DNA of 64,000 bases from Frigidibacter mobilis (lineage in GTDB: Bacteria > Pseudomonadota > Alphaproteobacteria > Rhodobacterales > Rhodobacteraceae). The first letter of the stretch is position 1. The number at the start of each line of letters is the position of its first letter. The position numbers were made by a program, and so were the translations under genes. Under the pieces are notes generated by a model. That model was given only the letters and a program-made list of their open reading frames with translations, did not search any database and was not told the origin of the DNA. The stretch covers positions 558,001 through 622,000 of the forward strand of contig NZ_CP012661.1 of the NCBI RefSeq assembly GCF_001620265.1, written 5' to 3'. This document shows, in pieces, positions 41,757 through 50,692 of the stretch.

Positions 41757-42548
41757 ATGCTGACCCCCCGCGATCCCGCCAAGGAATTTCCCTGGTGGCT
41801 GGCCCTCGTGCTGGCTGCCGGTCTGTGGCTGTTCTGGCAGGCCTTTGCCGATCCGGCGCAGCGGCAGGTGTTGCAGCTCTTGTGGCGGGGGATCGGCGTC
41901 ACGCTGATGGTGACGGCCGTCGCCTATCTGTCGGCCTGCGTGCTTGGCCTGCTGCTGGCGCTGGCGGTGCTGGCGCGGAACCGGATCCTGCGACAGGCGG
42001 CGCGGCTCTATATCGAGGTGGTGCGCGGCATCCCGATCCTGGTGCTGCTGCTCTACATGGCCTTCGTGGTGGTGCCGGCGGCCGTAGCGGGGTGGAACTG
42101 GCTGGCCGCCCACCTGGGTCTGCCGCCGCTCATGACCCGCGACGTGCCGCTGCTGTGGCGGGCGGTGCTGGCGCTGACCGTCGCCTATTCCGCCTTCCTG
42201 GCCGAGATCTTCCGCGCCGGGCTGCAATCGGTCAGCCCCGGCCAGATCGAGGCGGCCGAGAGCCTGGGCCTGACCCGCTGGATGCGCTTTCGCATGGTGG
42301 TGTTCCCGCAGGCCTTCCGGGTGATCCTGCCGCCGCTTGGCAATGACCTGGTGGCGATGGTCAAGGATTCCTCGCTGGTCTCGGTGCTTGGCGTCGCGGA
42401 TGTGACCCAGCTTGGCAAGCTCGCCGCCGCCAGCAACTTCCGCTATTTCGAGACCTACAACATGGTGGCGCTGGTCTACCTGACCATGACGCTGACCCTG
42501 TCCCTGCTGCTGCGTCGGCTGGAAGCGCGCCTGCGCAAGCGCGGGTGA
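41757..42548 (+). CDS. Polar amino-acid ABC transporter permease
   Basis: A HisM/GlnP-type permease of 263 residues with about five hydrophobic helices. It contains the EAA loop (IEAAESLGLTRWMRFRMVV, with downstream VFPQAFRVILPP), which docks the ATPase. No second permease or ATP-binding protein gene follows, so the ATPase must be encoded elsewhere or borrowed. Co-transcribed with the binding-protein gene. Inner membrane. Confidence 0.88.
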   Translation: MLTPRDPAKEFPWWLALVLAAGLWLFWQAFADPAQRQVLQLLWRGIGVTLMVTAVAYLSACVLGLLLALAVLARNRILRQAARLYIEVVRGIPILVLLLYMAFVVVPAAVAGWNWLAAHLGLPPLMTRDVPLLWRAVLALTVAYSAFLAEIFRAGLQSVSPGQIEAAESLGLTRWMRFRMVVFPQAFRVILPPLGNDLVAMVKDSSLVSVLGVADVTQLGKLAAASNFRYFETYNMVALVYLTMTLTLSLLLRRLEARLRKRG

Positions 42549-42604
42549 AGGGCTGGACCTCGCCGCGGGCCGCGCCTAGCTTGGCGCTAACAAGGAGTTC
42601 CCCC

Positions 42605-44629
42605 ATGACGCAAGATAACCCGCTGCTCGCCCCCTGGACCGGCGCGTTCGACCTGCCGCCCTTCGCCGCGATCACCGATGACGACTTCGCCCCCGCCTTC
42701 GAGGCCGGCTTGGCCGAGGCCCGCGTCCGCATCGCCGAGATCGCCGGCAACCCGGAGCCCGCCACCTTCGCCAATACCATCGCCGCGCTGGAGCTGGCCG
42801 AAACCACGCTCGACCGGGTGGCAGGCGTCTTCTACAATCTCGCCGGCGCCGACAGCACCGAGGCGCGTGAGGCGCTGCAGCGCGACCTTGCGCCGAAGAT
42901 GTCGGCCTTCTCCTCCGAAGTCACCATGAACCGCGCGCTCTTCGCCCGGATCGAGGATCTGTGGCAGCGGCGGGAGGGGCTGGGGCTGAACGCAGAAGAG
43001 TCAAGGGTTCTGGAGCTTTACCGGCGGATGTTCATCCGGGCGGGGGCCCAGTTGCAGGGTGAGGCGGCCGACCGGATGGCGGCGGTGAAGCAGCGGCTTG
43101 CCGTGCTCTCCACCCGCTTCAGCCAGAACGTGCTGGCCGATGAGCGTGGCTGGTCGATGCCGCTGGCCGAGGCCGACCTCGAGGGCCTGCCCGATTTCGT
43201 GATCGCCAGCGCCAGGGCCGCGGCCGAGGAACGCGGTCAGCCCGGCCATGTGCTGACCCTGAACCGCTCGCTGATCGTGCCCTTCCTACAATTCTCGCCC
43301 CGCCGCGACCTGCGCGAGATCGCCTTCGCGGCCTGGGGCGCGCGGGGCGCCTCGGGCGGCGACACCGACAACCGCGCCGTGGCCGCCGAGATCCTGGCCT
43401 TGCGCGAGGAACGCGCCAAGCTGCTCGGCTATGCCAGCTTCGCCGCCTACAAGCTGGAGCCGGAAATGGCCAAGACCCCGGCCGCGGTGCGGAACCTGCT
43501 GATGCAGGTCTGGGCCCCGGCCCGCGCCAGGGCCGAGGCGGATGCGGCGATCCTGGAAGGGATGATGCACGCGGACGGCATCAACGGCACGCTGGAACCC
43601 TGGGACTGGCGCTTCTACGCCGAAGGCCGCCGCCGCACCGAGCATGACCTCGACGAGGCGGCGCTGAAGCCGTTCCTGTCGCTCGATGCAATGATCGGCG
43701 CGCAATTCGACGTGGCGAACCGGCTGTTCGGGCTGGAGTTCCGGCCGCTCGACACGCCCCTCTACCACCCCGACGCCCGCGCCTGGGAAGTCACGCGGAA
43801 CGGCCGCCACATGGCGGTGTTCATCGGCGACTACTTCGCCCGCGGTTCCAAACGCTCTGGCGCCTGGTGCTCGGCCATGCGCAGCCAGCGCAAACTGGGG
43901 GCCGATGTGCGCCCGGTGGTGGTGAACGTGTGCAACTTCGCCAAGGGCGATCCGGCGCTGCTGAGCTATGACGATGCCCGCACCCTGTTCCACGAATTCG
44001 GCCACGCGCTGCACCAGATGCTGTCGGATGTGACCTATCCGCTGATCTCGGGCACCTCGGTTGCGCGCGACTTCGTGGAACTGCCCAGCCAGCTCTACGA
44101 ACACTGGCTCGAAGTGCCCGAGGTGCTGGAGAAACACGCCCGCCACTGGCAGACCGGCGCGCCGATGCCGCGGGACATGCTGGACCGCCTGCTGGCCGCC
44201 GGTACCTATGGCCAGGGCTTTGCCACGGTGGAATATGTCGCCTCGGCGCTGGTGGACCTTGCCTTCCACGAAGGCGCGGCCCCCGCCGACCCGATGGAGA
44301 TGCAGGCCCGCGTGCTGGCGGATCTGGGCCTGCCCCATGCCATCAGGATGCGCCACGCCACCCCGCATTTCACCCATGTCTTTTCGGGGGACGGTTATTC
44401 CTCGGGCTATTACAGCTACATGTGGTCCGAGGTGATGGATGCCGACGCCTTCGCCGCCTTCCAGGAGGCGGGCGACGTGTTCGACCCTGAAACTGCCGCG
44501 AAGCTGGAAAGGTTCATCCTGTCGGCGGGGGGCTCGCAGGAGGCCGAAGCGCTCTACACCGCCTTCCGCGGCCGCCTGCCCGGAGTGGAGGCACTGCTCA
44601 AGGGTCGGGGCCTGCTCGACGCCGCCTGA
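42605..44629 (+). CDS. M3 family metallopeptidase (oligopeptidase A / Dcp type)
   Basis: A zinc-dependent oligopeptidase of 674 residues, full family length. The HExxH site is HEFGH (residues 463-467) in TLFHEFGHALHQML, and the third ligand lies downstream in VELPSQLYEHWLE. It degrades short peptides, mostly in the cytosol; no signal peptide is present. Thimet-type, PrlC and Dcp members are hard to separate by eye. The start MTQDNPLL has AAGGAG just upstream. A strong hairpin terminator follows. Confidence 0.92.
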   Translation: MTQDNPLLAPWTGAFDLPPFAAITDDDFAPAFEAGLAEARVRIAEIAGNPEPATFANTIAALELAETTLDRVAGVFYNLAGADSTEAREALQRDLAPKMSAFSSEVTMNRALFARIEDLWQRREGLGLNAEESRVLELYRRMFIRAGAQLQGEAADRMAAVKQRLAVLSTRFSQNVLADERGWSMPLAEADLEGLPDFVIASARAAAEERGQPGHVLTLNRSLIVPFLQFSPRRDLREIAFAAWGARGASGGDTDNRAVAAEILALREERAKLLGYASFAAYKLEPEMAKTPAAVRNLLMQVWAPARARAEADAAILEGMMHADGINGTLEPWDWRFYAEGRRRTEHDLDEAALKPFLSLDAMIGAQFDVANRLFGLEFRPLDTPLYHPDARAWEVTRNGRHMAVFIGDYFARGSKRSGAWCSAMRSQRKLGADVRPVVVNVCNFAKGDPALLSYDDARTLFHEFGHALHQMLSDVTYPLISGTSVARDFVELPSQLYEHWLEVPEVLEKHARHWQTGAPMPRDMLDRLLAAGTYGQGFATVEYVASALVDLAFHEGAAPADPMEMQARVLADLGLPHAIRMRHATPHFTHVFSGDGYSSGYYSYMWSEVMDADAFAAFQEAGDVFDPETAAKLERFILSAGGSQEAEALYTAFRGRLPGVEALLKGRGLLDAA

Positions 44630-44640
44630 GCCTCTTCTTG

Positions 44641-44687
44641 CTGGGGGAAATATCCTCGGGGGGCGCGGGGGGCAGAAGGCCCCCCGC
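44641..44687. repeat. Copy A of a GC-rich dispersed hairpin element
   Basis: Reads CTGGGGGAAATATCCTCGG, then two G-runs and a complementary C-run. The same design recurs at 63884-63927 (CTGGTGGAAGTATCCCCGG). I recall such units as frequent in intergenic DNA of Rhodobacteraceae; here it lies between converging genes. Confidence 0.6.
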
Positions 44688-44732
44688 CTTCTTTTGTATA
44701 TGGGCGGGGCAGAAGGCCCCCAGCCTTCCTTT
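44665..44732. terminator. Two tandem hairpin terminators between convergent genes
   Basis: GCGGGGGGC-AGAAG-GCCCCCCGC (44665-44687) is followed by CTTCTTTTG, a good intrinsic terminator for the peptidase gene. A near copy, GCGGGGCAGAAGGCCCCC with CTTCCTTT, fills 44704-44732 and reaches the stop codon of the opposing metal-transporter gene. The pair may stop transcription from both sides. Confidence 0.65.
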
Positions 44733-45615
44733 ACCCCCGCGCCACATCCTTGTGGATGATGACGTCGCATTGCGGATAGGCCAGCAGGATCGTGCGCCGC
44801 AGCCCGGCGCCGATGTCATGGGCCTCGCGCAGGGTCAGGTCGCCATCGAGCTCGATATGCAGGTGCACGAAGACCCGGCTGCCGGCGGTGCGGGTCTTCA
44901 GGTCATGGAACCCGCGCACCTCGGGCCAGGCGCGGGTGAGTTCGACAATGCCGGCCACCAGTTCGGGATCTGCGGCGCGGTCCATCAGCGCGTCCCAGGC
45001 GCCCTTGCCGATACGGGTGGCGCCCAGAACCATGCCGGCGCCCGCCGCCAGCGCCACCACGGAGTCGATCTGCCCCAGCCCGAACCTGGCCGAGGCCCAC
45101 AGCGCCAGGATCGCGCCGATATTGGGCAGGAGATCGCCGAGGTAATGCAGCGAATCCGCGGCCACCACCCGGTTGCGGGTACGCCGGGCCACCCGGCGTT
45201 GCCAGACCACCAGCCCCAGCGTCAGCACCACAGAGAAGGCCATCACCGCGATGCCCTCGGCCTGCGCCCCCAGCGGGGCCGGGGCGTCCGACAGCAGCCG
45301 CGCCGCCGCGGCCCAGCCGATGACGATGCCCGATACCGCAATGAAGACCGACTGCCCCAGTGCCACCAGATCCTCGGCGGAGGAGTGGCCGAAGGCATGG
45401 TCCTCATCGGGCGGGCGCGCGGCGTAGATCATCGCCGCCAGCCCCGCGACCGATACCATCAGGTCCATTGCGCTGTCGGCCAGCGAGGCCGCGACCGACA
45501 GTGCCCCGGTCGCCGACAGCGCCCAGAGCTTTGCCAGCACCAGCACCGTCGCCACGGTGACAGAGGCAAGGCCCGCGGATAGGTTCAGCCGCAGCATGGG
45601 GTTCTTGGCTGTCAT
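44731..45615 (-). CDS. Cation diffusion facilitator (FieF-like) metal exporter
   Basis: A CDF transporter of 294 residues expelling Zn2+/Fe2+/Cd2+-like ions in exchange for protons. Six hydrophobic segments are seen. Metal sites are SLADSAMDLM (TM2, DxxxD) and SLHYLGDLLPN (TM5, HxxxD), the DD-HD pattern of FieF rather than Mn-selective members. The cytoplasmic C-terminal domain with VFVHLHIELDGDLTL follows. The ATG at 45615 begins the natural N-terminus (MTAKNPMLRLNL). Confidence 0.88.
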   Translation of the reverse strand: MTAKNPMLRLNLSAGLASVTVATVLVLAKLWALSATGALSVAASLADSAMDLMVSVAGLAAMIYAARPPDEDHAFGHSSAEDLVALGQSVFIAVSGIVIGWAAAARLLSDAPAPLGAQAEGIAVMAFSVVLTLGLVVWQRRVARRTRNRVVAADSLHYLGDLLPNIGAILALWASARFGLGQIDSVVALAAGAGMVLGATRIGKGAWDALMDRAADPELVAGIVELTRAWPEVRGFHDLKTRTAGSRVFVHLHIELDGDLTLREAHDIGAGLRRTILLAYPQCDVIIHKDVARG

Positions 45616-45670
45616 GGGGTGGCCTTTTCGACTCGGTCCCGCTGCAGCCACTCTGCCGCGGAACGCCGGA

Positions 45671-46294
45671 CTATTCGACCAGTTCGTTCGGGTCCACACC
45701 CCAAAGTGCAGATTTTTCCACCCAGCCGCGCTGGCCGCCGGCATTGATCTTGCACCAATCGGGCCCGCATTGCTCCAACCTGGCGATCACCCCGGCCATT
45801 GCCCGTGCCAGCACCGGCGCACCGGCCGAGTCGCGTGCGCGCAGATCCGCCGACTCTGCGTTGATGACCACGGTCCGCACGCCCGAGATCAGCGAGTAAT
45901 GCACCCAGCCCCCGGCGCCGTCCCGGTCCTCGACCCGGCGCCAATGCCCGAATTCCGCGGTGACCTTCAGCGGCATGTCGCGGTGGCGGAACACCCAGTC
46001 GATCCGGTGCGATAGCGAGGGGCCACGGCGGGCATTGCCCTCTGACGCTTTCAGCGACACGAAGCGTGGCAACGGCAGGTTGGTGACCGGCCCGCGGCCC
46101 TCGGGCGTGCCCTGCTGCGGGGCGGTTCCTGCCGCAAGGGCCTCGGCCTCGGCATCGGTAATGGTTTCGGGTTCGAGTCCCGCCTCTTGCAGCGCGGCAG
46201 AGCCGTCTTGCGCCCAAACCGCACCCGCTGGCGCCATCAGGGCCGCCAGAACTGCCGTCATTGCCAGGAAACCCTGTCCAGCCCGCATCGTCAT
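45671..46294 (-). CDS. Secreted SH3-domain protein
   Basis: A 207-residue exported protein with a signal peptide ending APAGAVWA (about residue 28), an acidic low-complexity linker, then two bacterial SH3 (SH3_3/YgiM-like) repeats: LPLPRFVSLKASEGNARRGPS and VVINAESADLRARDSAG. A CGPDWCKI element near the C-terminus is common in this group. Such proteins bind cell-wall or other envelope ligands; no enzyme domain is present. Two tandem candidate ATGs exist (46294, 46288). Confidence 0.82.
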   Translation of the reverse strand: MTMRAGQGFLAMTAVLAALMAPAGAVWAQDGSAALQEAGLEPETITDAEAEALAAGTAPQQGTPEGRGPVTNLPLPRFVSLKASEGNARRGPSLSHRIDWVFRHRDMPLKVTAEFGHWRRVEDRDGAGGWVHYSLISGVRTVVINAESADLRARDSAGAPVLARAMAGVIARLEQCGPDWCKINAGGQRGWVEKSALWGVDPNELVE

Positions 46295-46509
46295 GCCTGC
46301 CGCCCGCCCGTTTCTGCCTTGGTTTCGGGATGTCGTGCCGGATCCGGCCCGCATCCTCTTTACGCAGATCAGACCATGTGGCGGCGTGAAAGGCCAGCGC
46401 CGACCGCCCCACAGCGTGTTCTGGCACGGGGTGTGTCCCAAGGGCGCCAGCAGCGGCATTCCAGCGCGGAGGGTGGCGCGACGTTTTTGCCAAGTTTTCC
46501 CCTTGATCC

Positions 46510-46524
46510 CGCAATAATATTGCG
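46510..46524. promoter_or_regulatory. AT-rich perfect palindrome in a divergent intergenic region
   Basis: CGCAATAATATTGCG is a 15-bp perfect palindrome in otherwise GC-rich DNA. The divergent gap 46295-46607 (313 bp, SH3 gene one way, dehydrogenase the other) otherwise holds a 10-bp CCGCATGCGG palindrome at 46564-46573 and no gene. Candidate operator about 85 bp before the dehydrogenase start; the regulator is unknown. Confidence 0.45.
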
Positions 46525-46607
46525 AGAGTAATGCGGGGCAACTCGCCTGCTGCACTGCAATATCCGCATGCGGCACTCCCGAGACCCCTGACGAGCGGAA
46601 GACCGAC

Positions 46608-47594
46608 ATGTCGAAGCAAAAACTCAGCGTCGTGGTGACCCGGCGCCTGCCCGAAGTTGTGGAATCCCGGATGAAGGATCTGTTCGACGTCGAGTTGAAC
46701 GCAACCGACACGAGGATGACGCGCGACGAGCTTGCCGCGGCGATGCGCCGCGCCGATGTGCTGGTGCCGACGCTCAGCGACCAGATCGACGCGAACATGC
46801 TGGCGCAGGCCGGCGAGAAGCTGAAACTGATCGCCAATTTCGGAGCGGGGGTGGACCACATTGATGTCTCCAGCGCCCGCCAGCGCGGGGTACTGGTGTC
46901 GAACACCCCCGGCGTCTCGGCCGACGATACCGCCGACATGGCGATGGCGCTGATCCTGGGCGTCATCCGGCGCATCCCCGAAGGCATGGCGGTGATGCAG
47001 ACCGGCCGTTGGCAGGGCTGGTCGCCCACCGCGTTTCTGGGCGGGCGGGTCGGCGGGCGCCGGCTTGGCATCCTGGGTATGGGCCGGATCGGCCTTGCGG
47101 TGGCGCGGCGGGCAAAGGCCTTCGGGATGCAGATCCACTACCACAACCGCAAGCGCCTGCGCCCCGAGGTCGAGGCAGAGGTGGACGCGACCTGGTGGGA
47201 AAGCCTCGACCAGATGCTGGCGCGCATGGATGTGGTCTCGGTCAACTGCCCGCATACGCCCTCGACTTTCCACCTGCTGAACGCGCGGCGGCTGAAGCTG
47301 ATGAAGCCCACGGCGGTGGTGGTCAACACCTCGCGCGGCGAGGTGATCGACGAGAACGCGCTGACGCGTATGCTGCGCGCGGGCGAGATCGCGGGCGCCG
47401 GGCTCGACGTGTTCGAGCACGGGCATGAGATCAACCCCCGCCTGCGCGAATTGCCCAACGTGGTGCTGGTGCCGCATATGGGCTCGGCCACGGTCGAGGG
47501 CAGGGTCGAGATGGGCGAGAAAGTCATCATCAATATCAAGACTTTCGCCGACGGTCACCGCCCGCCGGATCTGGTGGTGCCCGGGCTGTTGTGA
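46608..47594 (+). CDS. D-2-hydroxyacid dehydrogenase (glyoxylate/hydroxypyruvate reductase-like)
   Basis: An NAD(P)-dependent D-isomer-specific 2-hydroxyacid dehydrogenase of 328 residues. The nucleotide motif is GILGMGRIGLAVARRA; catalytic residues are Arg in VNTSRGEVIDE, Glu in GLDVFEHGHE, and His in LVPHMGSAT. ANFGAGVDHIDV is the substrate-side signature. Likely substrates are glyoxylate or hydroxypyruvate, but glycerate or other 2-keto acids cannot be excluded. It is preceded by a palindrome-bearing intergenic region, suggesting its own regulation. Confidence 0.88.
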   Translation: MSKQKLSVVVTRRLPEVVESRMKDLFDVELNATDTRMTRDELAAAMRRADVLVPTLSDQIDANMLAQAGEKLKLIANFGAGVDHIDVSSARQRGVLVSNTPGVSADDTADMAMALILGVIRRIPEGMAVMQTGRWQGWSPTAFLGGRVGGRRLGILGMGRIGLAVARRAKAFGMQIHYHNRKRLRPEVEAEVDATWWESLDQMLARMDVVSVNCPHTPSTFHLLNARRLKLMKPTAVVVNTSRGEVIDENALTRMLRAGEIAGAGLDVFEHGHEINPRLRELPNVVLVPHMGSATVEGRVEMGEKVIINIKTFADGHRPPDLVVPGLL

Positions 47595-47684
47595 TCGCGG
47601 TATCCTGACCCCGGGCGCCGGGGCTGGCGCTTGTTCGCGCGGGATGCGAAACTGCCGCCAGCGAGTGCGCAGGGCAGGGCGACA

Positions 47685-49126
47685 ATGATACGACAAGACA
47701 GCAGACCCCGGGACGATGGGCGCGTCACACGGATATTCCTTGGCCTGTTGGCGGGATATTTCCTGCTGCAACTAGGGCTTAGGGTCGTGCTTGGCGGTGC
47801 ATTCGAACCCGACGAGGCCGAACTTGTGCTTTTGGCCAAGGGGTTCCATTGGGCGATCGGATCGCAGCCGCCGCTTTACGAATGGGGCCAGTCGCTGTTC
47901 TTCCGGCTGTTCGGCACCAACACCTTCGCGCTTGTCGCACACAAGAACCTGTGGCTCTTTGCCGCCTATGTGGCGATGTTTGCGGGGCTGCGCCGCATCG
48001 TCACACCCGGTGCGGCAGCGATCGGTGCGTTGTCGCTGATCTTCCTGCCGAATTTCGCCTGGGAGGCGCAGCGCAGCAATTCGCATACTGCTGCAATGGC
48101 GACGATGGTCTGTGCAACCGTCTGGGCCTTCCTTCGGCTGGACCGGGGGCGGATGGCAGACTGGGTAGTCTTCGGGCTTGTCATCGGCCTGGGCGGGTTG
48201 TCGAAGGCCAACTACTGGCTGGTGCCGCCGGCGCTGATACTTGCAGGGTTGACACTGCGCGACTGGCGCGCACGGCTGGCCGACCCGCGGCTGGCCCTCG
48301 CACTGCTGCTCGCGGCGGCCATCTGCGCGCCGTCTTATGGACAGATGCTTGCGCAGCCGCAGATGACATTTTCCGACACATGGGAGTTTGCCAAGGGCGG
48401 AGCACTGGTGCCTGGGCCGCTATGGGTGACGGGGCTCTTGCGGCTCGGGACTCAGCTTGCGGTGGCGCTGGCCCTGCCCACGATTATCCTTGGCGCGGTT
48501 TGCGTCATCCGGCGCCGCCGTCCTTCCACCGGCCCTGACGAGCAGTTGCTGCTGCGCGCCGCGGCCATTGCCGCGGTACTGGCGGCGGTGGCGGTGATGC
48601 TGGGAAATGTCGGCTTCGTGCGGGGCCGCTGGCTGATGCCGGTGCTGTTGCTGGCCACCCGGCGATGACGCTGGCAGTGCTGCGGGCGATGCCCGAGGCG
48701 AAGCGCGGGCTTGCCATCGCTGGCGCCGTCATCGCGGTGCTGCTGCTTGCGGCGATTGCGGACCTGCGGCTGCGGGGCGCCGGCAGCGACTCGCTGCGGA
48801 TCGACATGTTGGCGGATATCATCGCTGCCGAGGAGGAGCCGGTGCCGCTGATTGGCGGGCCCCACTACTATACCGGGAATCTCGCCCTGCACCGGCCGGA
48901 CTGGCGCTACCTGCCGCCCTACCAGACGGACGCGCTTGCCGGGACGGGCGAGGTGCTGCTGGTTGGCACGCCGAACACCCCCGATGCGTTGGCCCGTGCG
49001 GTCGCCGAACACGGCCATACCGGCGGGTTGCGCGTGCTGTCGACGCGTGAGGCGCTGCTGTCTTATCGCTTCGAGGAAAACGAGACCCGCAGTGTGACGC
49101 TGACACGGTTGGAGCTGCTGCCATGA
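47685..49126 (+). pseudogene. GT39/ArnT-like membrane glycosyltransferase, first tandem copy, frameshifted as assembled
   Basis: A polytopic GT-C glycosyltransferase. The catalytic acidic motif is in GGAFEPDEAELVLL (first periplasmic loop), followed by WEAQRSNSHTAA and about ten hydrophobic helices, then a C-terminal extracytoplasmic domain. The frame ends at codon ~325 (RWLMPVLLLAT) and continues from 48665 in another frame (MTLAVLRAMPEAKRG). Adding one C to CCC at 48658-48660 gives 480 residues, nearly equal to the adjacent 483-residue paralogue. It probably transfers a sugar from a polyprenyl carrier to lipid A or protein; the acceptor is unknown. Confidence 0.82.
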
Positions 49127-50574
49127 CCGATACCGTAGACCGTGCCACGCGAAGCGTTGTCCTGCTGCTGGCGGGATATTTCCTGCTGCAACTGGCGCTC
49201 CGGCTGGCGCTTGGAGGCGCGCTGGAAACCGATGAGGCGGAAATGGTGCTTCTGACCCCCGGGTTCCGGCTGGGTTACGGCCCGCAGCTGCCGCTGTACA
49301 GCTGGATCCAGGCGGCAAGTTTCGCGGTCCTCGGCAAGACCATCTTCTCGCTGGCCATCCTCAAGAACCTGATGCTGTTCGCAACCTATGCGCTGACCTT
49401 TGCCGCACTGCGCCCGATGCTGCCTTTGCGGCTGGCGGTGGCCGGCACGCTTGGCCTTGCGCTGCTACCCGACGTGTTCTGGGAGGGGCAGCGTGCCACC
49501 ACCCATTCCGTCGCACTGATGCTGATGATCGCGGCCACGTTTGCGGCAATGTCCGGTTTGCTGCGGCGGGGGCGGATGGCCGACTACCTGGTGCTGGGGT
49601 TGGCGATTGGCTTTGGCGGCTTGTCGAAATACAATTACGTGCTGGTTCCGGTGGCGCTGGCGCTGGCGGGGATGACGCTGCCGCAGATGCGGGCCCGGCT
49701 GGCCGACCGGCGCATCCTGGCCTCCCTGTCGCTGGCGGCGGCACTGGTCGTGGCGCCGGTCTGGTGGATGCTGCGCCACCCGGAGCTTGCCTTCGCCTCA
49801 GGCTACAAGCTGACCTTGGGCGAGGCGGCCGTGGAAACCCTGCCCTGGCTGAGCGGGCTGGGCGACAGCTTTGCCGGGCTGGCCGCAGGGCTGGGGCTGG
49901 CGGCGCTGGTCGCGGCGGCCTTGGGCTTCGGGCTGCGCAGCCGGGCGGCGGCGGTGGCCCTGCCCGAGCCGGGCGAGACCTTCGTACGCCTGCTGGCCCG
50001 CGCCGCGCTGATCGCCTTTGCCATCTTCTTGATCGGTGTGGTCTTTGCAGGGGCGACGCATGTCACCTCGCGCTGGCTGCTGCCGGTGTTCCTGCTGGCC
50101 GCGCCGCCGCTGCTGATCCGCGCGGTGGCGATGGCGCGTCCGGTGGCCTTCCGAAGCCTGCTGGGGGTGGTCGCGGTTCTGGCCGCCCTGACGGTCGTAG
50201 GCATGGCCGGTGCGCGCATGTATGGCCCGGCGCGCGGCGCGGTGGATTTCGCCGATGTCGAGGCGGCGCTGGCGCGTTTCGATCCCGAAACAACGCCGAT
50301 TCTGGCCGATTTCTACATCGGCGGCAACCTGGCGCTGCGCAACCCTGGCTGGCAGGTGGCGCCCTTCCTGCCGATCCGTCCCGAACCAGCGCCCGGCACG
50401 CCGGTGCTGGTGCTGACCCGCGGCGAGCCGAACATCACCAGCAGCCTCGGCCGCAGCGGATGGGATGCGCCCGAGACGGCCGTTGTGCTGGATAGCCTCG
50501 ACTTCCGGGTGCCCTACCGCTTTGATGACAGCAAGACGCTGGCGCTTTCGGCCCGGCTGGTGGCGCGTCCCTGA
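49123..50574 (+). CDS. GT39/ArnT-like membrane glycosyltransferase, second tandem copy
   Basis: A 483-residue GT-C enzyme, paralogous over its whole length to the gene before it: LLLAGYFLLQLALRLALGG, GALETDEAEMVLL (catalytic acidic loop), FWEGQRATTHS and LGGLSKYNYVLVP-type helices line up. The start overlaps the previous stop by 4 bp (ATGA), so the two are co-translated and may form a pair with different acceptor or donor preference. It has a C-terminal soluble domain with ADFYIGGNLALRNPGWQ. Inner membrane; the polyprenyl-phosphate sugar donor is inferred from the family. Confidence 0.85.
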   Translation: MTDTVDRATRSVVLLLAGYFLLQLALRLALGGALETDEAEMVLLTPGFRLGYGPQLPLYSWIQAASFAVLGKTIFSLAILKNLMLFATYALTFAALRPMLPLRLAVAGTLGLALLPDVFWEGQRATTHSVALMLMIAATFAAMSGLLRRGRMADYLVLGLAIGFGGLSKYNYVLVPVALALAGMTLPQMRARLADRRILASLSLAAALVVAPVWWMLRHPELAFASGYKLTLGEAAVETLPWLSGLGDSFAGLAAGLGLAALVAAALGFGLRSRAAAVALPEPGETFVRLLARAALIAFAIFLIGVVFAGATHVTSRWLLPVFLLAAPPLLIRAVAMARPVAFRSLLGVVAVLAALTVVGMAGARMYGPARGAVDFADVEAALARFDPETTPILADFYIGGNLALRNPGWQVAPFLPIRPEPAPGTPVLVLTRGEPNITSSLGRSGWDAPETAVVLDSLDFRVPYRFDDSKTLALSARLVARP

Positions 50575-50692
50575 CCGGAGGCGCGCCGCAATCTTGCGCC
50601 ATGTCGTTTTCGTCCCGCAGATGTCGGGCGCGCTGCCCTGAATTTCCGGCAGTCTGGCATTCGTGGGCAAACAGCGCTTCAGGAGTCGCCCG

